Source: an uncultured Oscillospiraceae bacterium
Lineage (GTDB): Bacteria; Bacillota; Clostridia; Oscillospirales; Oscillospiraceae
Assembly: GCA_934565775.1 (NCBI GenBank)
Contig: CAKTIN010000032.1
Location: 1 to 21,524 of the forward strand
Reading direction: 5' to 3'
DNA length: 21,524 nt
The translations under genes were made by a program, and so were the position numbers. The notes under the pieces were generated by a model. That model had not been told where the DNA came from, made no database searches, and saw only the letters and a program-made list of their open reading frames with translations. Shown one piece after another: positions 13,598 to 20,058 of this stretch. Each line of letters opens with the position of its first letter. Within the stretch, counting starts at the first letter, position 1.

Positions 13598-14535
13598 TGC
13601 GCCGCCTCCCCCAAAACGCAGTCCAGGGTCTCCAGGACCCGACCGGAAAAGGCCTCATCGCCCGGCAGGCGGGCCAGACGCTCCACGGCGGCCCGGGCCA
13701 GAATGGCCTCGGCCTGGGCCCGGTCAAAGCCCCGGCTCTGGAAATAGAACAGGGTGTCCGCGTCCAGCTCGCCGATGGTGGCACCGTGGGTGCCCTCTAC
13801 ATTTTCCTCTGCGCAGAGGATCAGAGGAACGGTCTTGTTTACCGCATCCTGCCCCAGCATCAGCACGGTCTCCGACTCGCTGCCCACGGACCCGGCGGAG
13901 CCCCGCTTGAAGTCGATGGAGCCCCGGAAGGTCTTTTCGGCGGCCTCCATCAGCGCGCCGTTGGCGGTGATGGTGCTGGAGGTGTGCTTTCCGTACTGAT
14001 TGACCACCAGATTCAGGTCGATTTTCTGGGTATACCGGCCGAGATAAGCAATCTGCGCGTCAAAACTGCTGCCGTCTCCCGTGAGGTCGGCCTGCACGTC
14101 TTCATACAGGTCCCCGTCTCCCAGAAGAAGGGTGACCAGCTCCAGCCGGGCGTCCGGACCGCAGACGGCCCGAATCTCGTGGCGCAGAAGGGCGCCGCCC
14201 TCCGGGGCCATCAGACGCACCAGACGCACCCGGGCCTTCTCCTCCAGGGTCATGGAGACGGCTGCACACAGGGGCGCGCCGGGGGTGCAGAGCTCGAAAA
14301 CGGTCATTTGGCTCCCGGCCTTCGCGGTGAGGACCGCCTCCTGGCGGCTATAGGCCGCCGCGCCGGCGGTAAAGTCCAGACGCTGGGGAGCGGGGGACTG
14401 CCCGGTCTCCGCGGTAAGCTGCACCGGGGGCAGCGCCAGGGCCCCGGCCTCGTCCCACTGCACCGCCGCCTCGTTTACCTTCAGCCGGTTCCAGGTCCGG
14501 ACCGGCAGTCGATCAATGAAAATTGTCTGTTCCAT
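13594..14535 (-). CDS. sufD: SufBCD complex subunit SufD
   Basis: A 313-residue beta-helix protein of the SufB/SufD family. The C-terminal part has the THGATIG segment with H250, matching the conserved His at the SufB-SufD interface of E. coli SufD (H360), followed by LFYFQSRG. It is short beside E. coli SufD (423), mostly from a reduced N-terminal region, as is common in Clostridia. I chose the ATG at 14535 because GGGAGGAAG lies just upstream; a start 24 bases earlier lacks such a site. It follows sufB by 16 bp and overlaps sufS. Works with SufB and SufC as the Fe-S scaffold in the cytosol. Confidence 0.92.
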   Translation of the reverse strand: MEQTIFIDRLPVRTWNRLKVNEAAVQWDEAGALALPPVQLTAETGQSPAPQRLDFTAGAAAYSRQEAVLTAKAGSQMTVFELCTPGAPLCAAVSMTLEEKARVRLVRLMAPEGGALLRHEIRAVCGPDARLELVTLLLGDGDLYEDVQADLTGDGSSFDAQIAYLGRYTQKIDLNLVVNQYGKHTSSTITANGALMEAAEKTFRGSIDFKRGSAGSVGSESETVLMLGQDAVNKTVPLILCAEENVEGTHGATIGELDADTLFYFQSRGFDRAQAEAILARAAVERLARLPGDEAFSGRVLETLDCVLGEAAQ

Positions 14536-14551
14536 GGTACTTCCTCCCGGG

Positions 14552-15958
14552 TCAGCCAATGCTGCCCTTCATCTCCAGGCGGATGAGGTTGTTCATTTCC
14601 ACGGCGTACTCCACCGGCAGCTCCTTGGACACGTTGTCCGCGAAGCCGCTGACGATCAGCGCGCGGGCGTCCTCCTCGCTCATGCCCCGGCTCATCAGGT
14701 AGAACACCGCCTCGTTGCTGATGCTGCCGATCTTGGCCTCGTGGCCCACGGCGGCGTCCCGGGTGCGGATGTCAATGGCGGGGATGGTATCGGAGCGGGA
14801 GTCCGAATCCAGCATCAGAGACTGGCAGGAGACGGAGGATTTCGCCCCCTGGGCGGCCTTTTCCACCACAACGCTGCTGCGGAAGGTGCTGATGCCGCCG
14901 CTTTTGCTGATGGAGCGGGTGTTCATATAGGAGCTGGTGTTCTTCCCCACATGGACGACCTTGGCCCCAGTGTCCAGATTCTGCCCCTTACCGGCGAAGG
15001 TGACGCCGGTGAACTCCATGCGGGAATTGTCCCCCTTCAGAATGCTCATGGGGTACAGGCAGCCCACATGGGAGCCGAAGGAGCCGGAGACCCACTCGAT
15101 GGTGCCGCCCTCCTCCACCAGCGCCCGCTTGGTGTTCAGGTTGTACATATTTTTGGACCAGTTCTCGATGGTAGAATACCGGAGCTTGGCCCCCTTCTTC
15201 ACATAGAGCTCCACGCAGCCCGCGTGGAGGTTGGCCACGTTGTACTTGGGCGCGGAGCAGCCCTCGATGAAATGCAGGCTCGCCCCTTCGTCCACAATAA
15301 TCAGCGTGTGCTCAAACTGGCCGGCGCCCTTGGCGTTCAGCCGGAAGTAGGATTGCAGGGGGATGGACAGGTGGACCCCCTTGGGCACATACACAAAGGA
15401 GCCGCCGGACCATACCGCCCCGTGAAGCGCGGCGAATTTGTGGTCCCGGGGGGTGACCAGCTTCATGAAATACTTCTGCACCATGGGGGCATATTCCCCC
15501 TTCATGGCGCTCTCCATATCCGTATACACCACGCCCTGGGCGGCCACCTCGGCCTTGACATTGTGATACACCAGCTCGGAGTCATACTGCGCCCCTACGC
15601 CGGCCAGACTTTTCCGCTCGGCCTCGGGGATGCCCAGCCGCTCGAAGGTGTCCTTAATATCCTGGGGGACGTTTTTCCAGTCGTTCTGCATTTTGGTGTT
15701 CGGCCGGACATAGGTGGCGATGTGGTCGATATCCAGCCCCTCCAGAGAGGGACCCCAGTTAGGCAGGGGCATTTCGTTGTAAATTTGCAGGGCGTGGAGC
15801 CGGAACTGCTGCATCCACACCGGGTCGCCCTTCTCCTTGGAGAGGGTGTCCACGATTTCCGGGGTGAGCCCCGCCTGCATCCGATAGGCGTCGTGCTCCT
15901 CGTCCCGAATGTCATATATGCTGCGGTCGATGTCCTCGACCTGGGTTTTCTCTTTCAT
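14552..15958 (-). CDS. sufB: Iron-sulfur scaffold protein SufB
   Basis: A 468-residue SufB of full length. The core beta-helix carries VYVPKGVHL, the C-terminal conserved C378 in SVSCQS and H406-E407 in VGHEAKIG. The 29-residue distance between C378 and E407 equals that between C405 and E434 of E. coli SufB, residues implicated in cluster assembly. A clean AAAGGAG sits five bases before the ATG. It follows sufC by 14 bp and precedes sufD by 16 bp. Highly conserved; no anomalies seen. Confidence 0.98.
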   Translation of the reverse strand: MKEKTQVEDIDRSIYDIRDEEHDAYRMQAGLTPEIVDTLSKEKGDPVWMQQFRLHALQIYNEMPLPNWGPSLEGLDIDHIATYVRPNTKMQNDWKNVPQDIKDTFERLGIPEAERKSLAGVGAQYDSELVYHNVKAEVAAQGVVYTDMESAMKGEYAPMVQKYFMKLVTPRDHKFAALHGAVWSGGSFVYVPKGVHLSIPLQSYFRLNAKGAGQFEHTLIIVDEGASLHFIEGCSAPKYNVANLHAGCVELYVKKGAKLRYSTIENWSKNMYNLNTKRALVEEGGTIEWVSGSFGSHVGCLYPMSILKGDNSRMEFTGVTFAGKGQNLDTGAKVVHVGKNTSSYMNTRSISKSGGISTFRSSVVVEKAAQGAKSSVSCQSLMLDSDSRSDTIPAIDIRTRDAAVGHEAKIGSISNEAVFYLMSRGMSEEDARALIVSGFADNVSKELPVEYAVEMNNLIRLEMKGSIG

Positions 15959-15972
15959 AGGCGCTCCTTTAC

Positions 15973-16725
15973 TCAGCCCTCGGCCCGGACCCCGCCGAAG
16001 CCGTTGCGGTTGATCTCCTCTACCAGCTCTGCGCCGCCGTTGCGGACGATCACGCCGCCCTCCATCACATGGGCCGCGTCTACGGTCAGCGCCTCCAGAA
16101 TCCGGGTGCTGTGGGTGATGATGAGCAGGGAGCCGTGGACCCGCTCCCGGTACAGGCGCACACCCTGGGATACGGTGCGCACCGCATCCACGTCCAGGCC
16201 GGAGTCCGTCTCATCCAGAATGGCCAGCTTGGGCTCCAGCATGAGCATTTGCAGAATTTCCGCCTTCTTTTTCTCGCCGCCGGAGAAGCCGACGTTCAGG
16301 TCCCGCTCGGCATAGCTCTCGTTCATGTCCAGCAGCTGCATCATTTCGCTGAGCTTTTTCCGGAAATCCCACAGCCGCAGGCGGCTGCCGGTTTTTTGCT
16401 CCAGTGCGCTGCGGATAAAGGCGCTCAGGGTGACCCCCGGGACCTCCAGGGGATTCTGGAAGGACAGGAAGATGCCCTTCTTGGCCCGCTCGTTCACCGG
16501 CAGCGCCAGGAGGTCCTCCCCCTCAAAGCGGATGGACCCGGCGGTGACGGTGTAGGCGGGGTTGCCGGTGATGGCATAGCCCAGGGTGGACTTGCCGGTG
16601 CCGTTGGGCCCCATGAGCACATGGGTCTCGTCATGCCCCAGGGTGAGGTCCACGCCGTGGAGAATTTCCTTTTCCCCTACACTGACGTGCAGCCCTTCAA
16701 TTTCCAATAAAGCGTTGTGTTTCAT
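15973..16725 (-). CDS. sufC: SufBCD complex ATPase SufC
   Basis: A 250-residue ABC-type ATPase: Walker A GPNGTGKST (39-47), signature FSGGE (147-151), Walker B LAILDE (167-172) and switch H205. The insert ETDSGLDVDAV after Walker B is characteristic of SufC. It is a soluble ATPase that drives conformational change of SufB-SufD and is not a transporter. The ATG at 16725 overlaps the regulator's stop by ATGA, with GGAGG ten bases upstream; a longer in-frame start would run into the regulator gene and lacks a ribosome site. Confidence 0.97.
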   Translation of the reverse strand: MKHNALLEIEGLHVSVGEKEILHGVDLTLGHDETHVLMGPNGTGKSTLGYAITGNPAYTVTAGSIRFEGEDLLALPVNERAKKGIFLSFQNPLEVPGVTLSAFIRSALEQKTGSRLRLWDFRKKLSEMMQLLDMNESYAERDLNVGFSGGEKKKAEILQMLMLEPKLAILDETDSGLDVDAVRTVSQGVRLYRERVHGSLLIITHSTRILEALTVDAAHVMEGGVIVRNGGAELVEEINRNGFGGVRAEG

Positions 16726-17183
16726 GCTTCTGTATCCTCCAGTTTGCGCTCCGGGCCGCACAGGTCCGGGGTTTGTTCTGCCGCGTCCAGGAGATCCCGG
16801 AGCGTATAACGGTTTACATAACGATTAATCTCCGCCTCCAGCCCCTTCCAGAAGAAATAGGTGTGGCAGCCTCCGCCGCTTTCGCACTTTTTGCATTCTT
16901 CTGACAGGCAGGCAACCAGGGGCAGACCGCCCTCTGCCGCCCGGAGGACGGCCCCGGCGCTGATGGCCTCCGGGGGATGGGAGAGGCGGTAGCCTCCGGC
17001 CTTTCCCATGGCGCTTTCCACAAGACCCTGCCGGCACAGCTCCGCCATGATGCTCTCCAGATATTTCCGGGAGATTTCCTGGCGCTCGGCGATGTCCCGC
17101 AGACTGAGATAGCCGCCGCCGCTGCGCTGGGCCAGGTCCAGCATCACCCGCAGGGCGTAGCGCCCTCGGGACGAGATCATCAT
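16722..17183 (-). CDS. Rrf2/IscR-family regulator of the suf operon
   Basis: A 153-residue Rrf2-family winged-helix protein: N-terminal SSRGRYALRVML, recognition region with ISRKYLESIM, wing KAGGYRL. The cluster-binding loop contains C92, C97, C100 and C106 followed by H107. E. coli IscR uses C92, C98, C104 and H107, so a [2Fe-2S] cluster is likely, though spacing differs (C92-x7-C100-x5-C106, with C97 extra). By analogy it senses Fe-S status and represses suf when cluster supply is sufficient. It is the first gene of the operon, with AGGAGG nine bases before the first of two tandem ATGs. A perfect inverted repeat overlaps its -35 box, supporting autoregulation. Confidence 0.93.
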   Translation of the reverse strand: MMISSRGRYALRVMLDLAQRSGGGYLSLRDIAERQEISRKYLESIMAELCRQGLVESAMGKAGGYRLSHPPEAISAGAVLRAAEGGLPLVACLSEECKKCESGGGCHTYFFWKGLEAEINRYVNRYTLRDLLDAAEQTPDLCGPERKLEDTEA

Positions 17184-17222
17184 AGGCCTTTGCCTCCTTT
17201 AACTCCTACTGTTCCGGTGGTA

Positions 17223-17251
17223 ATTATAGCGCAGTATTCCTACCGTGTCAA
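17223..17251 (-). promoter_or_regulatory. Consensus promoter of the suf operon
   Basis: On the minus strand perfect TTGACA (17251-17246), a 17-bp spacer and perfect TATAAT (17228-17223). Such a strong core implies that control comes from repression. Confidence 0.92.
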
Positions 17252-17258
17252 TAGGAAT
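17236..17258 (-). promoter_or_regulatory. Inverted-repeat operator for the Rrf2-type regulator
   Basis: Perfect 7-bp arms ATTCCTA (17258-17252 read on minus) and TAGGAAT (17242-17236), nine bases apart, 23 bp overall. The repeat covers the whole -35 box and part of the spacer, so a bound dimer would block RNA polymerase. Size and symmetry fit Rrf2-family sites. Confidence 0.75.
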
Positions 17259-17278
17259 TTTGGGGATTATTTCCCCGG

Positions 17279-17307
17279 TTGTAAATCAGCCCGGAATGTG
17301 TTACAAT
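17279..17307 (+). promoter_or_regulatory. Promoter for the membrane protein gene
   Basis: TTGTAA (17279-17284), 17 bp, TACAAT (17302-17307). It is divergent from the suf promoter, with the two -35 boxes about 28 bp apart. Confidence 0.7.
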
Positions 17308-17334
17308 AAAGCCAAAGACGGAAGGAGGCCGGTT

Positions 17335-17775
17335 ATGAATCGAACGGTGAAGAGAGTCCTGCTGGGGCTGTGGGCGCTACTGTTCGTCCTGTGCGGGATA
17401 GACGGCGTGACCCAGGCGCAGAAGGCGGCGTTTCTCTCCCGGCCTGTGGCCCAGGTCCTGGGAGCGCTGTATTTTTTGAATTTGTATGGTCTGCTGGCTC
17501 TGGGGTGGAAATTCCGGGACCGGAAGCTGCTGAAGCGCCTGTGGGTCTACGGCGTCGCCGCCATTGGGGCCTATGTGGCTCTGCTGCTGCTCTGGCTGCT
17601 GTCCTGGACCAATCGGACGGCGTATCGCGTCACCTTTGACCTGTTCTCCTTCTTTACCGCGCCGCTGCCCAGCTTCTACTCCATGGCGGTGTGCATCGCT
17701 TTGTGGGCGGGGCTGTTTGTGGTGGGGCTGATGCTCTATCTCCGGTCCAAGCCCGAAAAGCCAAAAATTGCATAG
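17335..17775 (+). CDS. Four-helix integral membrane protein, function unknown
   Basis: A 146-residue protein with four hydrophobic segments (about residues 7-22, 40-56, 70-90 and 112-136), basic ends (MNRTVKRV at the start, a KPEKPK tail) and no signal-peptidase site. No conserved polar motif in the membrane segments and no family recognised. ATG is preceded by GAAGGAGG nine bases upstream. It is divergent from the suf operon and followed 78 bp later by a secreted M23 peptidase on the same strand, so the two may be co-transcribed, which would hint at a cell-envelope role. Confidence 0.8.
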   Translation: MNRTVKRVLLGLWALLFVLCGIDGVTQAQKAAFLSRPVAQVLGALYFLNLYGLLALGWKFRDRKLLKRLWVYGVAAIGAYVALLLLWLLSWTNRTAYRVTFDLFSFFTAPLPSFYSMAVCIALWAGLFVVGLMLYLRSKPEKPKIA

Positions 17776-17815
17776 GATAAAGCCTCCGGCGCTTGCCACA
17801 CTACCTCTTGAGAAG

Positions 17816-17834
17816 CCGCGCAGAGCCTGCGCGG
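17816..17834 (+). other. Hairpin just before the M23 peptidase gene
   Basis: Perfect 8-bp stem CCGCGCAG / CTGCGCGG with loop AGC. No U-run follows, so it is not a standard terminator; it lies only 19 bases before the GTG start, next to the GGGAGGGG ribosome site. Confidence 0.45.
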
Positions 17835-17853
17835 GCAGTTGGGAGGGGCGTGT

Positions 17854-18804
17854 GTGAAGCGCCGGATTTTTGCGCTGCTTTTGCTGGTGTGCCTGCTGGC
17901 CCAGCCGGTGGAGGCGGCGGATTTTATCAAATGGGTGGATTTTGATTGCAGCCTGGAGGCCATGGAGCGGGCCCTGGCCCTGGATGTGCAGACCAAGGAA
18001 CAGGAGCTCCACCTGAGCTGGATCGATCTGCTGGCGCTGGCGGCGGTGTACGGCGGGGGTAAGCCCACGGCGGCCGGGATAGACCGGGCGGCAAAGGTCC
18101 TGGCCGGGCCGGGGCCGGAGGAGAGCCTGGGGGAGAACGCGCGCTATTTCCGCTATTACCGGCAGGCTTATACCGCGGCGCTGGGCGGCCTGGTGGGCAG
18201 CTATGCCATCGAGCTCCGGGACGAGGCGGGAAACCCCTATTGGAAGCCGACCTATGGGCTCAAGGCCTTTTCCCCCATTGCCGCCGGGTACGGCTACAGC
18301 CACTGCGCGGACTTCGGCGCGGGCCGGAGCTACGGCTTCAAGCGCAAGCACCTGGGCAACGACCTGATGGGCAGCCTGGGCACCCCCATTGTGGCGGTGG
18401 AGGGGGGCACCGTGGAGGCCCTGGGCTGGAATCAGTACGGCGGCTGGCGGGTGGGAATCCGCTCCCGGGATCGGATGCGCTACTATTACTATGCCCATCT
18501 GCAAAAGGACCATCCTTATCCCTCGGACCTGAAGGAGGGGGACCAGGTCCAGGCCGGGCAGGTCATCGGGTTTATGGGACGGACCGGCTATTCCACCCAC
18601 GAAAATGTGAACAATATCCAGGAGGTCCACCTGCATTTCGGCCTGGAGCTGATTTTTGACGAGAGCCAGAAGGACTGCAACAGCGAGATCTGGATCGATG
18701 TGTATAACATTGTCCGGCTCCTGTCCCGGCACCGCAGCAGTGTAGTCCGGGAGAACGGCGTATGGCGCCGGGTGTACGCCTACCGGGACCTGGATCTGGA
18801 ATAG
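17854..18804 (+). CDS. Secreted M23-family (LytM-type) metallopeptidase
   Basis: A 316-residue protein with a signal peptide (KRR, hydrophobic 5-17, likely cut after VEA near 21). The N-terminal region to about 140 is a family-specific extension of unknown role. The LytM domain has all zinc ligands and catalytic histidines: H166-x3-D170, H215 and H259-x-H261. It should cut peptide cross-links of peptidoglycan or act on spore-septum wall. A GTG start at 17854 is chosen because GGGAGGGG precedes it and it begins a canonical signal peptide; an in-frame TTG 15 bases upstream overlaps the ribosome site. Sporulation M23 proteins such as SpoIIQ are often degenerate, whereas this one looks active. 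Specific pathway unknown. Confidence 0.9.
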   Translation: MKRRIFALLLLVCLLAQPVEAADFIKWVDFDCSLEAMERALALDVQTKEQELHLSWIDLLALAAVYGGGKPTAAGIDRAAKVLAGPGPEESLGENARYFRYYRQAYTAALGGLVGSYAIELRDEAGNPYWKPTYGLKAFSPIAAGYGYSHCADFGAGRSYGFKRKHLGNDLMGSLGTPIVAVEGGTVEALGWNQYGGWRVGIRSRDRMRYYYYAHLQKDHPYPSDLKEGDQVQAGQVIGFMGRTGYSTHENVNNIQEVHLHFGLELIFDESQKDCNSEIWIDVYNIVRLLSRHRSSVVRENGVWRRVYAYRDLDLE

Positions 18805-18855
18805 GAGCTTGTCAGGAAAGCCGGATCGCATTTCAGAAATTTCTCACAGAAAAGG

Positions 18856-18884
18856 TTGCATATTTCTCTGTTTTGTGCTATGCT
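18856..18884 (+). promoter_or_regulatory. Promoter for the small HTH protein
   Basis: TTGCAT (18856-18861), 17 bp, TATGCT (18879-18884) with TGC before it (extended -10). Located about 44 bp before the start codon. Confidence 0.65.
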
Positions 18885-18927
18885 GCATTTATGGGAAAGC
18901 ACAAAAAAGAGAAAAGGGGAGAAATCA

Positions 18928-19272
18928 ATGGAATTGCAGCGAGCACGGGAAATTCTGGAGACCTTGGCGGAGGGAATCGACCCCCTTACTGGGGAGGTGC
19001 TCCCGGCGGACGATCTTTGTAACCGGGGGGAAATCGTTCGGGCTCTATACTGCGTGCTGAATGCGGCTCAGGACCACCCAAAGCGGCCTCAGCCGGAAAA
19101 TGCCGGAAGGCCCTGGACCGCCCAAGAGGAAGAGGCGCTGTGCCGGATGTTTGACGCGGGGGCCGCGAGGCGGGAGATCTGTACCGGGCTGAAGCGCACG
19201 GAGGGGGCGATTGCGGCCCGGCTGGTGCGCTTGGGAAAGATTCGGGACCGGGAGGAATTCCGCAGGCGGTAG
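18928..19272 (+). CDS. Small protein with C-terminal helix-turn-helix
   Basis: A 114-residue soluble protein. The N-terminal part (residues 1-45) has an AREILETLAEGIDPLTGE block that I have seen as a widely conserved hypothetical segment. Residues about 62-105 form a probable helix-turn-helix: WTAQEEEAL, then AARREICTGLKRTEGAIAAR and LVRLGKI, in the style of Myb/SANT-like or sigma-region-4-like DNA-binding units. It probably binds DNA or RNA polymerase, with no known target. ATG is preceded by AGGGGAGA. It has its own promoter and is followed by another regulator with its own promoter. Confidence 0.8.
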   Translation: MELQRAREILETLAEGIDPLTGEVLPADDLCNRGEIVRALYCVLNAAQDHPKRPQPENAGRPWTAQEEEALCRMFDAGAARREICTGLKRTEGAIAARLVRLGKIRDREEFRRR

Positions 19273-19283
19273 GCTGCCGGGAT

Positions 19284-19312
19284 TTGCGTTTTGCGGACTC
19301 TTATGGTAAAAT
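19284..19312 (+). promoter_or_regulatory. Promoter for the TetR-family regulator
   Basis: TTGCGT (19284-19289), 17 bp, TAAAAT (19307-19312) with TGG before it (extended -10). Confidence 0.65.
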
Positions 19313-19357
19313 AAAAGCAGAAGGCCCGGACCGGGGCCCGAACCGAGGAGGTGCGCC

Positions 19358-19912
19358 ATGTCCCAGGTTACAAAGCGGGCTTTGGAGCAGTCACTGAAGA
19401 ATCTGCTGCTGAAAAAGCCCCTGACGAAGATTACCATCAACGACATTGCGGAGGACTGCGGAATCAACCGCATGACCTTTTACTACCACTTTAAGGATAT
19501 TTACGATCTGGTAGAGTGGTCCTGCCTGGAGGACGCCCGGAAGGCCCTGGAGGAGAAGAAAACCTATGAGACCTGGCAGCAGGGCTTCCTGCAAATCTTT
19601 GAGGCGGTACGGGAAAACAAGCCCTTTGTGATGAACGTCTACCGCTGCGTCCACCGGGAGCAAGTGGAGACCTATCTGAAGCCCCTGGTGGATCATCTGG
19701 TCATGGGGGTCCTTGAGGAAGAGGCCAATGGCATCCCCGTGCGCCAGGAGGACCAGGAATTCATTGCCCGGATTTACTCCTATATTTTCATCGGCGTCAT
19801 GCTGGACTGGATCAAGGACGATATGCGCCAGGACCCGGAGGAGCTGGTCAGCCGCCTGGCGAAGCTCATTCGCGGCTCGGTGGGGGCGGCGCTGGAGCGC
19901 TTCCGGAGCTGA
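19358..19912 (+). CDS. TetR/AcrR-family regulator (DhaS-like)
   Basis: A 184-residue regulator. The N-terminal TetR helix-turn-helix is clear (KITINDIAEDCGINRMTFYYHF, about 27-48, split here by its turn at DCGIN), followed by an all-helical ligand domain of the shorter DhaS/TetR_C_8 type with a YIFIGVMLDWI segment near 145. GAGGAGGTG lies upstream of the ATG. The gene ends about 150 bp before an oleate hydratase gene in the same direction, with a strong hairpin between them. Adjacent TetR-type regulators often respond to fatty acids, so control of the hydratase is plausible but inferred; I found no convincing palindromic operator in that gap. Confidence 0.88.
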   Translation: MSQVTKRALEQSLKNLLLKKPLTKITINDIAEDCGINRMTFYYHFKDIYDLVEWSCLEDARKALEEKKTYETWQQGFLQIFEAVRENKPFVMNVYRCVHREQVETYLKPLVDHLVMGVLEEEANGIPVRQEDQEFIARIYSYIFIGVMLDWIKDDMRQDPEELVSRLAKLIRGSVGAALERFRS

Positions 19913-19951
19913 CCCATCATTTTGCCCGGTTTGATAATAATTTTTACATCT

Positions 19952-19991
19952 GCCCGCCCGGTGATAAGGCTTTTATCACCGGGCGGGCTTT
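19952..19991 (+). terminator. Long perfect hairpin after the TetR gene
   Basis: A 16-bp perfect stem (19952-19967 with 19973-19988; arms begin GCCCGCCCGG and end CCGGGCGGGC), loop GGCTT, then only TTTG. The stem is very stable, but the U-run is short, so termination may be partial. It sits just upstream of the hydratase promoter. Confidence 0.75.
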
Positions 19992-19996
19992 GCTGA

Positions 19997-20024
19997 TTGT
20001 AAACCTCGGAAAAAGGGATAAAAT
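19997..20024 (+). promoter_or_regulatory. Probable promoter of the oleate hydratase gene
   Basis: TTGTAA (19997-20002), 16 bp, TAAAAT (20019-20024). About 35 bases before the ATG, immediately after the hairpin. Confidence 0.6.
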
Positions 20025-20058
20025 AAAGGCACAAATTGAATTTCAGGAGGTTTTCCGT

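Noticed and set aside
14516..16315. A 599-codon open frame on the plus strand opposite sufB/sufC
   Set aside because: Shadow of two highly conserved genes; low-complexity, His/Gly/Leu-rich translation without domain.
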